This document shows positions 1-8,481 of a DNA stretch of 44,437 bases, piece after piece; position 1 is the stretch's first letter, and each line of letters opens with the position of its first letter. Origin of the DNA: Clostridiales bacterium (lineage in GTDB: Bacteria > Bacillota > Clostridia > Saccharofermentanales > Saccharofermentanaceae); NCBI GenBank assembly GCA_017527865.1, contig JAFXPN010000034.1:1-44437 (forward strand), written 5' to 3'. The notes below the pieces were generated by a model. The model did not search any database. It saw only the letters and a list, made by a program, of their open reading frames with translations, and was not told the DNA's origin. A program made the translations under genes and the position numbers.

Positions 1-426
1 ATTGTTGTTTGAATTACCCGCAGGAGCCGTTCCCGAACCCGTAACAGATACAAGAGATACGGATGTGATGTTCGAACCCGTCACCTGTATGCCGACATTG
101 CCGTCAAATGCCCAGGAGTTGCTGCCTGATGCGGAAACAGTCGCGGTTACCCTGTTTCCCGATACCACATATGTATCAAATCCCCATCCGGACGCATCGC
201 TTACCGTGCCGCTGAATTCCACGACCACTTCTATGGTCCCGTAACCCGAGCAGCCGGACAGGTCAAGAGTTATCTGACCTCCGTTTCCCCACGGGTTCGT
301 CGATTCGACCGTTGCGGACGCCTCGGCTCTTACGGATCCTCTCCCTGAGGGTGTATACAGTGCGAACACCGTTAACATGATGCTCGCGGCGACAGCTGCA
401 GACAGAAATCTGATAACTTTCTTCAT
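1..426 (-). CDS. Secreted protein with N-terminal binding-module-like domain (3' end beyond window)
   Basis: Reading frame open from ATG at 426 to the window edge (142 codons, no stop, so C-terminally incomplete). Residues 1-30 form a signal peptide (MKKVIRF, hydrophobic core AAVAASIMLTVFAL, then an Ala-rich cleavage region). Residues about 35-130 are rich in Gly, Ser, Thr, Val and Trp with alternating beta pattern (NPWGNGGQITLDLSGC, SGWGFDTYVV, NSWAFDGNVGIQV), resembling the beta-sandwich carbohydrate-binding modules of secreted glycosidases. A linker APAGNSNNN follows, suggesting a further domain outside the window. It starts 7 bases after the paaK-like stop, so it may be co-transcribed. 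The binding-module assignment is inference from composition; a specific CBM family cannot be named, and any catalytic domain is unseen. Confidence 0.7.
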   Translation of the reverse strand, partial: MKKVIRFLSAAVAASIMLTVFALYTPSGRGSVRAEASATVESTNPWGNGGQITLDLSGCSGYGTIEVVVEFSGTVSDASGWGFDTYVVSGNRVTATVSASGSNSWAFDGNVGIQVTGSNITSVSLVSVTGSGTAPAGNSNNN

Positions 427-433
427 AAGACCA

Positions 434-1756
434 TCACTTCTTAAATCTTGAATCAACTACCCTCGCCATCTTGCCTTCAGATCTCGGCAATGATCTGGGT
501 TCAACGAGGAGCACCTTCGCATGGATACCGGTAATGCTCGCGATATCCCCCTCTATCGACTTGGTAAGTTTCTCAAGTCCAGACATCGTATCAGACATAA
601 GATCGGGATTGAGTTCGATCTTGACGGATATGACATCGAGATTGTTTACGCGGTCGACATAGATCATGTAATGCGGCAGTACCTCTTTGTACTTTAAAAC
701 CGCCGCTTCGATCTGTGTCGGGAATACATTGACGCCTCTGATTATGAGCATGTCGTCTGCGCGGCCAGTGATCTTATCGATCCTCGGCGTAGTCCTTCCG
801 CAGGCGCACTTGCCGTAATGAATGCTCGTAAGATCGTGCGTGTTGTAACGGATCATCGGAACGCCTTCCTTCATCACGGATGAGAATACGAGTTCTCCGA
901 GCTGTCCTTCAGGCAGAACCTTTCCGGTCTCGGGATCGACGATCTCAGGCCAGAAATAGTCGGAATTGATATGAACCTGATCATTGCAGTAAGGGCAGGA
1001 GCATCCGACTCCGGGACCGCAGATCTCCGTCAGGCCGTAGATATCAAACGCCTTAAGGCCGATGCGTCCCTCGATCTGATCCTTCATCTCATGAGTCCAT
1101 GCCTCGGCTCCGAAGATACCGGAACGGAGCTTTACGAGAGACTTATCGATGCCGTTCTTCTCGATGACATCGATGATGTGGAGCATATACGTGGGCGTGC
1201 ACATGATGACCTGCGGCTGCCACTCGGTAAGGATCTGGATCTGCCTGGCTGTATTGCCGCCCGATACGGGGATAGCGACCGATCCGAACTTCTGACATGC
1301 ATAATGGGGACCGAGGCCTCCCGTGAACAGTCCGTAGCCGTAAGCGATGTGAACGAGATCGCCCCTCTCCATGCCGGACATTGCGAAACAGCGGCAAAGA
1401 GCATCGGACCACAGTTCAACGTCATTTGCCGTATAACCCACGACCTTCATCTTGCCGGTAGTTCCGGATGAAGCATGGAATCTTACGAGCTCTTCCCGGG
1501 GAACTGCCAGGGTTCCGAACGGATAATTATCCCTGAAGTCGAGCTTGTCACAGAACGGAAGCTTCTCTATATCGTCCAGCGACTTGATGTCATCGGGAGT
1601 TATCCCTGCAAGTTCAAGCTTCTTTCTGTAGTAAGGAGCATTATCGTATGTTCTCCTTACAGCGGCAACGAGGCGCTTGCCGACCAGTTCGCGGCGCTCT
1701 GCCTCCTCCATGCACTCATTCTTCTCATCCCAGATAAATGATCTTAACTCACCCAT
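434..1756 (-). CDS. paaK: Phenylacetate-CoA ligase (PaaK-type ANL enzyme)
   Basis: ATP-dependent aryl-acid:CoA ligase of the ANL superfamily; family members activate phenylacetate or indoleacetate via an adenylate. The nucleotide-binding motif SSGTTG lies at residues 96-101, the YGLTEICGPG adenylation motif near 240, and the TGRADDMLIIRGVNVFPTQIE hinge region in the last quarter; 440 aa fits the family. In gut anaerobes such enzymes often work with ferredoxin oxidoreductases on aromatic amino acid products, but no such partner is in view. A longer frame starts at TTG 1795, but ATG 1756 has AAAGAGG seven bases upstream and gives the normal family N-terminus, so it is preferred. Lies downstream of the dCMP deaminase gene, probably one operon. 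True acyl substrate unknown. Confidence 0.88.
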   Translation of the reverse strand: MGELRSFIWDEKNECMEEAERRELVGKRLVAAVRRTYDNAPYYRKKLELAGITPDDIKSLDDIEKLPFCDKLDFRDNYPFGTLAVPREELVRFHASSGTTGKMKVVGYTANDVELWSDALCRCFAMSGMERGDLVHIAYGYGLFTGGLGPHYACQKFGSVAIPVSGGNTARQIQILTEWQPQVIMCTPTYMLHIIDVIEKNGIDKSLVKLRSGIFGAEAWTHEMKDQIEGRIGLKAFDIYGLTEICGPGVGCSCPYCNDQVHINSDYFWPEIVDPETGKVLPEGQLGELVFSSVMKEGVPMIRYNTHDLTSIHYGKCACGRTTPRIDKITGRADDMLIIRGVNVFPTQIEAAVLKYKEVLPHYMIYVDRVNNLDVISVKIELNPDLMSDTMSGLEKLTKSIEGDIASITGIHAKVLLVEPRSLPRSEGKMARVVDSRFKK

Positions 1757-1791
1757 AACTAACCTCTTTACACTCCTGATATCTTTAATGA

Positions 1792-2277
1792 TCAAACGTC
1801 CAGTTCGATCCTGCGGCCTGTCGGCACGTACTTTGTATATTTAACTCCCGCAGCGTCGAGCATCCTTCTTGCAGCCATTGTTCCCGGCATGTCGTGATAC
1901 TTGTCGCTGTCGTAGATCACTTCTTTGATCCCTTTTTGAATAAGCGCCTTTGTACATCCCTCACAGGGGAAGAGAGTAACGTATATCCTGGTCCCGCGCA
2001 GATCCCCGGTTCCGGAATTAAGTATGGCGTTGAGTTCGGCATGACAGACATACGCATACTTGGTATCGAATGTCTCTCCTTCTCTTGCCCACGGGAAATC
2101 ATCATCGGAGCATCCCGCCGGCAATCCGTTATAACCGACGGAGACTATCATGTTGTCAGAGTTTACGATACATGCGCCGACCTGAGTACTCGGATCCTTG
2201 CTCCTGTTGGCAGCGAGCTTGGCGACACCCATGAAGTATTCGTCCCAGGCAATATAGTCGGATCTTTTCTCGGTCAC
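1792..2277 (-). CDS. comEB: dCMP deaminase (ComEB type)
   Basis: Zinc-dependent deoxycytidylate deaminase, converting dCMP to dUMP for thymidylate supply. The zinc and catalytic motifs are CHAELNAI (His79 ligand, Glu81 proton shuttle) and PCEGC (Cys105, Cys108 ligands). The DPSTQVGACIV and GYNGLPAGC blocks are characteristic of dCMP deaminases rather than cytidine deaminases; 161 aa is typical. The frame can be extended to a TTG at 2295, but that stretch contains the GGGAGG Shine-Dalgarno lying eight bases before GTG 2277, so GTG is the likely start. A perfect hairpin (2290-2310) abuts this ribosome binding site. The gene sits between the HI0933-like flavoprotein and paaK genes, all minus strand with short gaps. 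Confidence 0.93.
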   Translation of the reverse strand: MTEKRSDYIAWDEYFMGVAKLAANRSKDPSTQVGACIVNSDNMIVSVGYNGLPAGCSDDDFPWAREGETFDTKYAYVCHAELNAILNSGTGDLRGTRIYVTLFPCEGCTKALIQKGIKEVIYDSDKYHDMPGTMAARRMLDAAGVKYTKYVPTGRRIELDV

Positions 2278-2289
2278 GGGAAATACCTC

Positions 2290-2310
2290 CCTCAAAGTAA
2301 ATCTTTGAGG
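2290..2310 (-). promoter_or_regulatory. Hairpin touching the comEB ribosome binding site
   Basis: Perfect 8-bp inverted repeat CCTCAAAG / CTTTGAGG with a 5-base loop. On the minus strand its 3' arm runs directly into the GAGGGAGG Shine-Dalgarno of comEB, and its 5' arm begins three bases after the upstream flavoprotein stop codon. No U-tract follows, so it is not a terminator. It might limit ribosome access or stabilise a processed mRNA end; function is inference. Confidence 0.45.
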
Positions 2311-2313
2311 ATT

Positions 2314-3540
2314 TTAACACAAAGAAGCGCGGACTGCGACATATGCTTCGCTCATCGCAGCCTGCAGATTATAACCTCCGCTTATCCCGTCGATATCGGT
2401 CATCTCGCCGATAATGAACAGCCCCGGCACGATCAGCGACTCGAATGTCTTGCGCTTTAGCTCGCCCAAGGCGACACCGCCTCTGGTAACATACGCAGTA
2501 TCAAACGAAGGCTGTCTTTCTATGCTCATATGAAGATGCTTCAATTCCCTGACAAACCCGCGCCGTTCCTCACGTGTCACATCGCATGCCCGAAGTTCGG
2601 TAACGCCTGCTCTTTCCCCGAGAGCCGCCGAGAGCGAAGACGGAACAAACTCCGCGCCTATCGTCGTGAGACGCGCGTCCGGTCTTATCCTCATCTTGCT
2701 TAAGAGCTCCTCATCCACATCCTTCTCATCTCTTCCGGGAGTAAAATCAAGTTCGATCCAGCCGTCGCGCTCTCTCACATCCACGGGTATGTCTCTTGCA
2801 AGCTCGGTTATAGCGGGACCCGACAGGCCGTCGTGTGTGAAAAGCACATTGCCTTCCGCCCTGTTCTTTTTCTTATTGTCAAGATAAAGGCCCGTCCCGG
2901 CATAGACGCTCACACCGCTCAGCGATGACGTGAACTCACGGTCTTCTTCACGGACAGGAACACCTGTAAGGGCAGGAGAAAGCGGGGTAACGGTATGCCC
3001 CGTTCTCTTTACGAGTTCATATCCGTTCCCGTCAGAACCCGTGTGCGGAAAGCTCTTTCCGCCCGCCGCGACTATGAGCCTGTCAAATAGATACGATCTT
3101 CCGTCGCCCGATGTCACTTTAAACCGGTCGTCTTCGCGGCTTATATCCGAGACTTCAAATCCCGTGATGATATTGTCTTTCCCTGCATAATCCACCAGGG
3201 CATCTCTTATATCGGAAGCCTTGTCCGACACGGGGAACATCCTGTTGTTATCCTCTTCCTTGAGCGGAACCTTAAGTTCATTGACAATGAATTCGACCGC
3301 ATCGTCAGGAGTAAAAGCCCGAAGCGCGGACCTTAAAAATCCGGAAGCCTCGTGATACCCGTCCTTAAGTTCTTCGGGGGGCTTGCGGTTGGTGATATTG
3401 CATCTTCCGTGTCCCGTAAGAAGGAGCTTGTTGCCGCAGGAGGAAGTCTTTTCGAGCAGGGTAAAGGACGCGCCTTCGCGCTTAAGAAAACACGCTGCGA
3501 AAAGCCCCGCTGCTCCGCCTCCGATTATGCCGACAGTGAT
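2314..3540 (-). CDS. HI0933/YhiN-family flavoprotein (BaiN-like)
   Basis: FAD-dependent oxidoreductase of the HI0933 family. The dinucleotide-binding motif is at the extreme N-terminus (TVGIIGGGAAGLFAA), followed by the family block LLLTGHGRCNITN near residue 50, IVAAGGKSFPHTGSDGNGY mid-protein, and a C-terminal FAD-contact segment GEMTDIDGISGGYNLQAA. Physiological substrate is unknown for most members. The longest frame starts at TTG 3603, but no ribosome binding site precedes it and a good extended -10 (3577-3585) lies inside that extension. A strong GGAGG (3549-3553) sits eight bases before an in-frame ATC at 3540; no ATG, GTG or TTG is available between. I therefore place the start at ATC, which gives 408 aa and the usual family N-terminus; annotation software would report 3603. 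First gene of the comEB-paaK run. Confidence 0.88.
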   Translation of the reverse strand: MTVGIIGGGAAGLFAACFLKREGASFTLLEKTSSCGNKLLLTGHGRCNITNRKPPEELKDGYHEASGFLRSALRAFTPDDAVEFIVNELKVPLKEEDNNRMFPVSDKASDIRDALVDYAGKDNIITGFEVSDISREDDRFKVTSGDGRSYLFDRLIVAAGGKSFPHTGSDGNGYELVKRTGHTVTPLSPALTGVPVREEDREFTSSLSGVSVYAGTGLYLDNKKKNRAEGNVLFTHDGLSGPAITELARDIPVDVRERDGWIELDFTPGRDEKDVDEELLSKMRIRPDARLTTIGAEFVPSSLSAALGERAGVTELRACDVTREERRGFVRELKHLHMSIERQPSFDTAYVTRGGVALGELKRKTFESLIVPGLFIIGEMTDIDGISGGYNLQAAMSEAYVAVRASLC

Positions 3541-3576
3541 GTGGATTACCTCCGTTCCCGAAGTCTTGCGGAGTCG

Positions 3577-3585
3577 ATTATAGCA
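3577..3585 (-). promoter_or_regulatory. Extended -10 promoter of the flavoprotein-comEB-paaK run
   Basis: Minus-strand TGCTATAAT, a perfect -10 with the TGn extension. The expected start point near 3570 gives a leader of about 30 bases containing GGAGG at 3549-3553. No good -35 is seen at 17 bp, which is tolerable for an extended -10. Confidence 0.5.
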
Positions 3586-3711
3586 ATCGCACTTTACCTT
3601 CAAGCGCTCATATCCGTTACATTCTCGTTACCGTCCCAAAAGTAACACGCGTGTAAAGATAGTGAATGGTCTATTTGTTAGACTTATATAAATATAATTA
3701 AAGAGGAACGT

Positions 3712-5907
3712 ATGCTCGCGATCTTGTATCTTCTGGTCTCAGCGGCCTTCGGAATATCATTCGTCAATCTGTGTATACCCGACACGGCAAGATTCTTCAC
3801 GGCCTGCTCCCCGAGCAAGAGCGTGGTGGAGAAGCTGCCGCCTGTTCTTTTCACGGCGCCTGCCGGCATCATAACCGGACTCATGTGCATGCCGATGTTC
3901 AATTACTACATCACATTCCTTCTCACATTCGTCACGGACGAAGACGACATGGCCAAGCGCGCCGGGATTCTGGTAACGTTCGCTGTATTTATCATTCTCA
4001 CGGGAATAAACTTCTCTTTCTATGCAAGGAGGGTCCGCCGCGAGAGGATCACCGTCCGCGAACCCGGCGCTTCCGTTATCCCGGTGTACAGGCATTCGAC
4101 CTTAAACGCAGTCTTCTACGGCGCCGTTACGGTCCTTATCACGGGCGCTTCGGTATTCCTCATGGTCTATACTTACAATCTGTCGGACGGAATACTGTCC
4201 GCGGGTTATTCAACATTCTCGGATCTGTCGCCCCACACCGCGATGATCTCTTCCTTCTCGGACGGATTCAATTACCCGACACAGTACATGCATTTCTCGG
4301 GTGACGGGATACAGTATCATTTCTTCTTCTATTTTCTCGCAGGAACGCTCAAATACTTAGGCCTTACGATCGACCTTGCCCTCAACATACCTTCGATACT
4401 CTCCATGGTATGCGCGCTCGTGCTGCTCGGAACGCTCGCAGTGCTCTTGTCGCGCAAGAGGCCTGCATTCGTTCTCGCTCCCGTATTCGTTTTATTCAGG
4501 AGCGCGCTCAATGTATTTATGTACATATCGAAGTTCCGTAAGCTCGATGTTCCTTTCAATGTCATATTCCAGTCTCTCTTCAAGAGCAGCACCTGGTTTA
4601 CGGAAACCCCTTACGACAACTGGGGCATCTGGGCAATAAACGTATATCCCAACCAGCGCCATCTCATGCTCGGCGTAGGCGCGATGCTGATACTGGTAAT
4701 AGCGATGATCCCTTTTGTAAGACGTATGTGCAGCAGTCTCATCAAAGCAAAAGAAGGCAACGGAAACTCGTACCCCCTGCGTCTTATAAAGACCTTTATC
4801 GCTTCAAAGTATGCCTGGGTCTTCCGTCCTGAAGATCCGCTCAAGCCAATGGGGATCACGGCGCTTTGCTGCGTGATCGCTGCGGTCATGCCGTTCTTCC
4901 ACGGTTCGGCGCTGATCGGCGTCCTTCTCGTTCTGCTCATCATGGCGGTCTTCTCTGAATCCCGTGTGTCATATGCCGCAGAAGCAGCGGCCGCCGTCGT
5001 TTCAGCATTTATCCAGACAAGGCTTTTCGCAGGGAACGCTTCGAATGTCGTACAGATGAAGCATATGACCGGTTTTGTGGTACAGAACAGATCGGCTGCC
5101 GGGATAACGGGCTACCTCGTGACGATCACGGGACTCACCCTGATAGTCGCTGCAGCTTATGTGATCTATATACTCATAAGGGATATCACAGGAAGGAAGC
5201 CCGTCTACCGCGAGCTGCTGTTCCTGGCATTCCTTGCCCCTCTGATATTCGCATTCAATTTCAAGGTATCGTACGAGATGCTCGCGAATCACAAGTTCAT
5301 CCAGTTCACTCTGATCCTTATTGATGCATTCACGGCATGCGGGATCGCCGAGTTGTTCAGCCCGCCCGCGAAGCTTGCCTCCAGGCTGCCCCGCGCCGGA
5401 TATATCGCCTGCCGCGCCGGCCTCATAGTACTCGGCGCAGTCCTTATCGTTCCGCTCACAGCGACCGGTGTCGCCGAATGGTGCACTTATGTAAATCTCA
5501 ACAAATACACGGTGGACATCAATACCGAATCGGATCTTGTCGAATGGATAGAAGAGAATACTGATCCGTCGGATGTCTTCCTGACCCCCCAGTGGTCATT
5601 CAACAGGTTCTTCCTCGCAGGACGTCCGTCATACTACGGATGGCCCTATTACGCCTGGTCGGCAGGTCATGACACCGAGACCCGTGAAACGATCTATTAC
5701 TGGCTCATAAGCGGCAGCGGAAACAACATCGATGAATTCAGAAGGTATTGTCACGAACGCGGGATAAAATACCTTATCGACGATCCGGAATTCTTCGCTT
5801 ACGAATATCCCGGCCGCATATACTATAACAAGGAATTCTTTGCCGAGAACCTTACGCCCGTCGCCTATTTCCCCGAAGAGGAGACGACGGTCTACCGCAT
5901 CGACTGA
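3712..5907 (+). CDS. Large polytopic membrane protein, GT-C glycosyltransferase-like
   Basis: 731-residue integral membrane protein. Roughly a dozen or more hydrophobic segments cover residues 1-600 (for example 40-65, 85-105, 130-155 and 210-245). The final about 130 residues are a soluble domain beginning YTVDINTESDLVEWIEENT, with DPSDVFLTPQWSFNRFFLAGRPSYYGWPY style text. Topology and the C-terminal globular end resemble GT-C lipid-linked sugar transferases, and the DUF2298/YYY protein encoded at 33453-36083 has the same overall plan. No recognised catalytic motif can be pinned down, so sugar transfer is inference. Start ATG 3712 has AAAGAGG five bases upstream. Divergent from the flavoprotein gene and convergent, 12 bases apart, with the metal ATPase gene, so apparently monocistronic. 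Confidence 0.75.
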   Translation: MLAILYLLVSAAFGISFVNLCIPDTARFFTACSPSKSVVEKLPPVLFTAPAGIITGLMCMPMFNYYITFLLTFVTDEDDMAKRAGILVTFAVFIILTGINFSFYARRVRRERITVREPGASVIPVYRHSTLNAVFYGAVTVLITGASVFLMVYTYNLSDGILSAGYSTFSDLSPHTAMISSFSDGFNYPTQYMHFSGDGIQYHFFFYFLAGTLKYLGLTIDLALNIPSILSMVCALVLLGTLAVLLSRKRPAFVLAPVFVLFRSALNVFMYISKFRKLDVPFNVIFQSLFKSSTWFTETPYDNWGIWAINVYPNQRHLMLGVGAMLILVIAMIPFVRRMCSSLIKAKEGNGNSYPLRLIKTFIASKYAWVFRPEDPLKPMGITALCCVIAAVMPFFHGSALIGVLLVLLIMAVFSESRVSYAAEAAAAVVSAFIQTRLFAGNASNVVQMKHMTGFVVQNRSAAGITGYLVTITGLTLIVAAAYVIYILIRDITGRKPVYRELLFLAFLAPLIFAFNFKVSYEMLANHKFIQFTLILIDAFTACGIAELFSPPAKLASRLPRAGYIACRAGLIVLGAVLIVPLTATGVAEWCTYVNLNKYTVDINTESDLVEWIEENTDPSDVFLTPQWSFNRFFLAGRPSYYGWPYYAWSAGHDTETRETIYYWLISGSGNNIDEFRRYCHERGIKYLIDDPEFFAYEYPGRIYYNKEFFAENLTPVAYFPEEETTVYRID

Positions 5908-5919
5908 TCATTCGTACAG

Positions 5920-7812
5920 TCAGTCGATCGAGACGGGCTTCATCGCGCGGATCGCATTTAATATAGCAAGGATAAGGACTCCGACATCACCGAACACGGC
6001 GAGCCACATATTGGCTATTCCGAGTGCGCCGAGCACCAGTATCACCGCTTTGACAGCAAGAGCGAATGCCACGTTCTCCTTTACGATCCGCATCGTCTTC
6101 CTTGCCGTGAGGATCGCTTTGACGATGCCGGTCGGTTTGTCATCCATAAGCACCACGTCCGCTGATTCTATCGCGGCATCCGAACCCATCGCTCCCATTG
6201 CTATGCCGATGTCGGCTCTCATGAGGACAGGCGCGTCGTTTATGCCGTCTCCCGTGAATGCAACTTTATATCCCTGAGACAGGAGCTGTTCAACCTGTAT
6301 TACCTTATCGGCGGGAAGAAGCTCGGCATGATAATCGGTAAGGCCCAGCTTGTCCGCGACGTTCTTTGCCACCTTTTCCTTGTCGCCGGTGAGCATCACG
6401 GTGCGCTTAACGCCGATCATCTTTAACAGCGATATTGCTCTTGCAGCATCTTCTTTTATCTCGTCATTTATTATTATGTGTCCTAGGTATTCACTGCCGG
6501 CAGCTGTTTCCCTGGCAACATGGATTATGGTCCCCGTAAGATGACAGTCGTGATAATCTGCGCCGCAAAGCTCCATGAGCCCGCTGTTGCCGCAGTAATA
6601 CAATGTACCGTCTATGACCGCCTTGACGCCCTTGCCCGCGATCTCCGTGACATCCCCTATATTCGCGCTGTCTATGTGTCCTTCATGAGCCCGCACGATA
6701 GACTGAGCGACCGGATGGGACGAGAAGCTCTCGCAGGCTGCTGCTATATCGAGAAGCTCAGCCTCGCTGATCAGATTGGGATGGATATCCTCCACTGCGA
6801 AGATCCCCTTGGTCAGCGTTCCCGTCTTATCAAACACGAGCGTATCTATACAGGCCAGTGTCTCCGTATAATTGGCGCCCTTGATAAGGATGCCTTCCTT
6901 CGCAGCTCCGCCTATGCCTCCGAAGAAAGACAGCGGGACCGATACCACGAGTGCGCACGGGCACGATACGACCAGGAACACACATGCTCTGATGAGCCAG
7001 TTCTTCCAGACTTCCCAGCTTCCCGGTCCCTGTATGAGCGACGGCACTACCGCGAGTATCAGCGCGCCTATGACGACGCAGGGTGTGTAATATCTGGCGA
7101 ATTTGGTTATGAAGTTCTCGACCTTTGCCTTTTTCTCCGAAGAGTTCTCGACAAGCTCCAATATCTTCGATACTGTGCTCTGCCCGAACGTTGTAGTCGT
7201 CTTTACTTTGATCACTCCCGTGAGGTTGACGGTGCCGCTTATGACATTGTCGCTGTAGGCTACATCGACAGGAACGCTTTCGCCTGTCAGCGCGGAGGTA
7301 TTAACAGAACTTACGCCTTCTTCGACAATTCCGTCGATCGGGATCTTCTCGCCCGGGCGGACTATGATAAGCTCACCGACATTGACCTCTTCGGGACTGA
7401 CCGTACTTTCTACTCCGTCTCTTATTACTGTTGCAGTGTCCGGTCTTATATCCATGAGCTGGCTTATGGATCGTCTCGAACTTCCGACTGCTATGCTCTG
7501 AAACAATTCTCCGACCTGATAGAACAGCATTACGGCCGACGCTTCAGGATATTCACTCGCGCCGAAGGCACCCAATGTCGCTACCATCATGAGAAACTTC
7601 TCATCGAACACCTGACCGTGTATGAGATTGATGAACGCGGTCTTTAATACATCATATCCCGCAATTACATACGGGACCATATAGATCAGAAGTTCAGCCC
7701 ACCACGGCAGTTCGAACAGATGTGTTATTGCCGCCACAGCCGCGAGAAGCACTGCGGCCGCGATAATCCTGTGCATCATCTTCTTCTGTTTGCGTGTAAG
7801 CTTGAACTTCAT
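5920..7812 (-). CDS. cadA: Zn2+/Cd2+-exporting P1B-type ATPase
   Basis: Heavy-metal efflux pump, 630 aa. Visible P-type ATPase landmarks are TGES at 176-179 (actuator), SCPCAL with metal-binding CPC at 284-286 in the channel helix, DKTGTLT with phosphorylated Asp328, and TGDGINDAP in the hinge. The last helices carry FALAVKAVILVLG and FGDVGVLILAILNAIR; that Lys plus Asp-x-Gly pattern is the P1B-2 signature for Zn, Cd and Pb. There is no N-terminal HMA domain; instead a separate 72-aa HMA protein is encoded just upstream. AGGAG precedes ATG 7812. Third gene of the ArsR-HMA-ATPase operon, so metal-inducible expression is expected. The symbol denotes the family; zinc versus cadmium preference cannot be read from sequence. 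Confidence 0.93.
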   Translation of the reverse strand: MKFKLTRKQKKMMHRIIAAAVLLAAVAAITHLFELPWWAELLIYMVPYVIAGYDVLKTAFINLIHGQVFDEKFLMMVATLGAFGASEYPEASAVMLFYQVGELFQSIAVGSSRRSISQLMDIRPDTATVIRDGVESTVSPEEVNVGELIIVRPGEKIPIDGIVEEGVSSVNTSALTGESVPVDVAYSDNVISGTVNLTGVIKVKTTTTFGQSTVSKILELVENSSEKKAKVENFITKFARYYTPCVVIGALILAVVPSLIQGPGSWEVWKNWLIRACVFLVVSCPCALVVSVPLSFFGGIGGAAKEGILIKGANYTETLACIDTLVFDKTGTLTKGIFAVEDIHPNLISEAELLDIAAACESFSSHPVAQSIVRAHEGHIDSANIGDVTEIAGKGVKAVIDGTLYYCGNSGLMELCGADYHDCHLTGTIIHVARETAAGSEYLGHIIINDEIKEDAARAISLLKMIGVKRTVMLTGDKEKVAKNVADKLGLTDYHAELLPADKVIQVEQLLSQGYKVAFTGDGINDAPVLMRADIGIAMGAMGSDAAIESADVVLMDDKPTGIVKAILTARKTMRIVKENVAFALAVKAVILVLGALGIANMWLAVFGDVGVLILAILNAIRAMKPVSID

Positions 7813-7841
7813 GATCTTTTACTCCTTTTGATCCTCTCTAC

Positions 7842-8060
7842 TTATAACAAAACCGTACAATCGGGCTCGACCTTGGCGATCGTCTTGACCGCTTCTTTCA
7901 GGATCGCTTCGTAGTTGCTGTCATCAGCCTCGAGTATCATCTTCTGGGTCATGAAATTCACCGAACAGGATGTAACACCGGGTATCTTCTCAATTGCCTC
8001 CTGCATCTTGCGTGCGCAGTTCGCGCAGTCCAGATCCTCAAGTTCGAATGTCTTCTTCAT
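7842..8060 (-). CDS. Stand-alone HMA metal-binding protein (CopZ-like)
   Basis: 72-residue ferredoxin-fold heavy-metal-associated domain. The metal site is LDCANCARKM (the usual GMxCxxC loop with Asp preceding the first Cys, a form common in Zn/Cd/Pb HMA domains rather than copper chaperones). The rest, EAIEKIPGVTSCSVNFMTQKM and the C-terminal strand ending CTVLL, fits the beta-alpha-beta-beta-alpha-beta pattern. It lies 13 bases after arsR and 29 bases before the ATPase gene, and AAAGGAGAA precedes the ATG. It most likely acts as the detached N-terminal metal-binding domain, or as a chaperone, for the adjacent pump, which lacks its own HMA domain. Confidence 0.9.
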   Translation of the reverse strand: MKKTFELEDLDCANCARKMQEAIEKIPGVTSCSVNFMTQKMILEADDSNYEAILKEAVKTIAKVEPDCTVLL

Positions 8061-8073
8061 CTTCTTTTCTCCT

Positions 8074-8406
8074 TTACTCTGTTATGTGTTCGTATCCTTG
8101 AGCGATTATCGATCTGACATGATCGTCCGACAGTGAATAATAGACAGTCTTTCCTTCTCTTCTCGCAGCGACCAGATCTGCATCCTTCAAAGTCTTCAGC
8201 TGATGCGATATAGCCGACTGCGTCATTCCGAGAAGTTCGGCAATGGCACACACGCACATCTCATCCTCATGAAGCGCATACATGATCCTGATCCTCGTTA
8301 TATCGCCGAATACCTTGAACAGGTCTCCCAGTTCCTGCAGCTTTTCATCAGAAGGCATCTCTTCTCTTACATGCTCCAAAAGTCCGCTGTGATCGTGTTC
8401 TCTCAT
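8074..8406 (-). CDS. ArsR/SmtB-family metal-sensing repressor
   Basis: 110-aa winged-helix repressor that releases DNA on binding metal. Helix-turn-helix TQSAISHQLKTLKDADLV spans residues 62-79 with the hairpin wing REGKTVYYSLS at 83-93. Two metal sites are readable. The alpha-3 motif EMCVC carries Cys51 and Cys53. The C-terminal helix has Asp94-x-His96-x10-His107-x2-Glu110, the exact spacing of the SmtB-type alpha-5 zinc site (CzrA has the same spacing with His as the last ligand). The N-terminus is His-rich (H4, H6, H12) but lacks the cysteines of CadC. Having both sites suggests Zn sensing, with Cd/Pb possible. First gene of the operon and autoregulated, judging by the operator overlapping its promoter. 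Confidence 0.93.
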   Translation of the reverse strand: MREHDHSGLLEHVREEMPSDEKLQELGDLFKVFGDITRIRIMYALHEDEMCVCAIAELLGMTQSAISHQLKTLKDADLVAARREGKTVYYSLSDDHVRSIIAQGYEHITE

Positions 8407-8443
8407 TGCCGTTTCCTTTCCGTTATACTTTGTCTGCGGCGTT

Positions 8444-8481
8444 CATATGAACGATTGCTCATATGTTCAACTGTTCATATG
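8444..8481 (-). promoter_or_regulatory. Candidate ArsR operator: three CATATG hexamers at 16-bp spacing
   Basis: CATATG occurs at 8444, 8460 and 8476, each exactly 16 bp from the next and each flanked by TTC/GAA-like bases (TTCATATGAAC at 8442-8452). Adjacent pairs form two overlapping imperfect 22-bp dyads, in the style of the ATATGAA/TTCATAT operators of SmtB/CzrA-type repressors. The distal copy overlaps the -10 box, and the others cover the transcription start and early leader. Confidence 0.7.

Noticed and set aside
971..1471. 166-codon plus-strand frame opposite paaK
   Set aside because: Shadow of a well-supported ligase gene; no plausible ribosome binding site or family.
1894..2460. 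188-codon plus-strand frame spanning comEB and the flavoprotein end
   Set aside because: Runs antisense through two real genes and their junction.
3669..3683. Short dyad GTCTA / TAGAC upstream of the GT-C-like gene
   Set aside because: Five-base arms in A/T-rich DNA are expected by chance; no other support.
6520..7647. 375-codon plus-strand frame opposite the metal ATPase gene
   Set aside because: It is fully antisense to a gene with all P-type ATPase motifs; the translation is Arg/Tyr/Asp-rich without domain logic.
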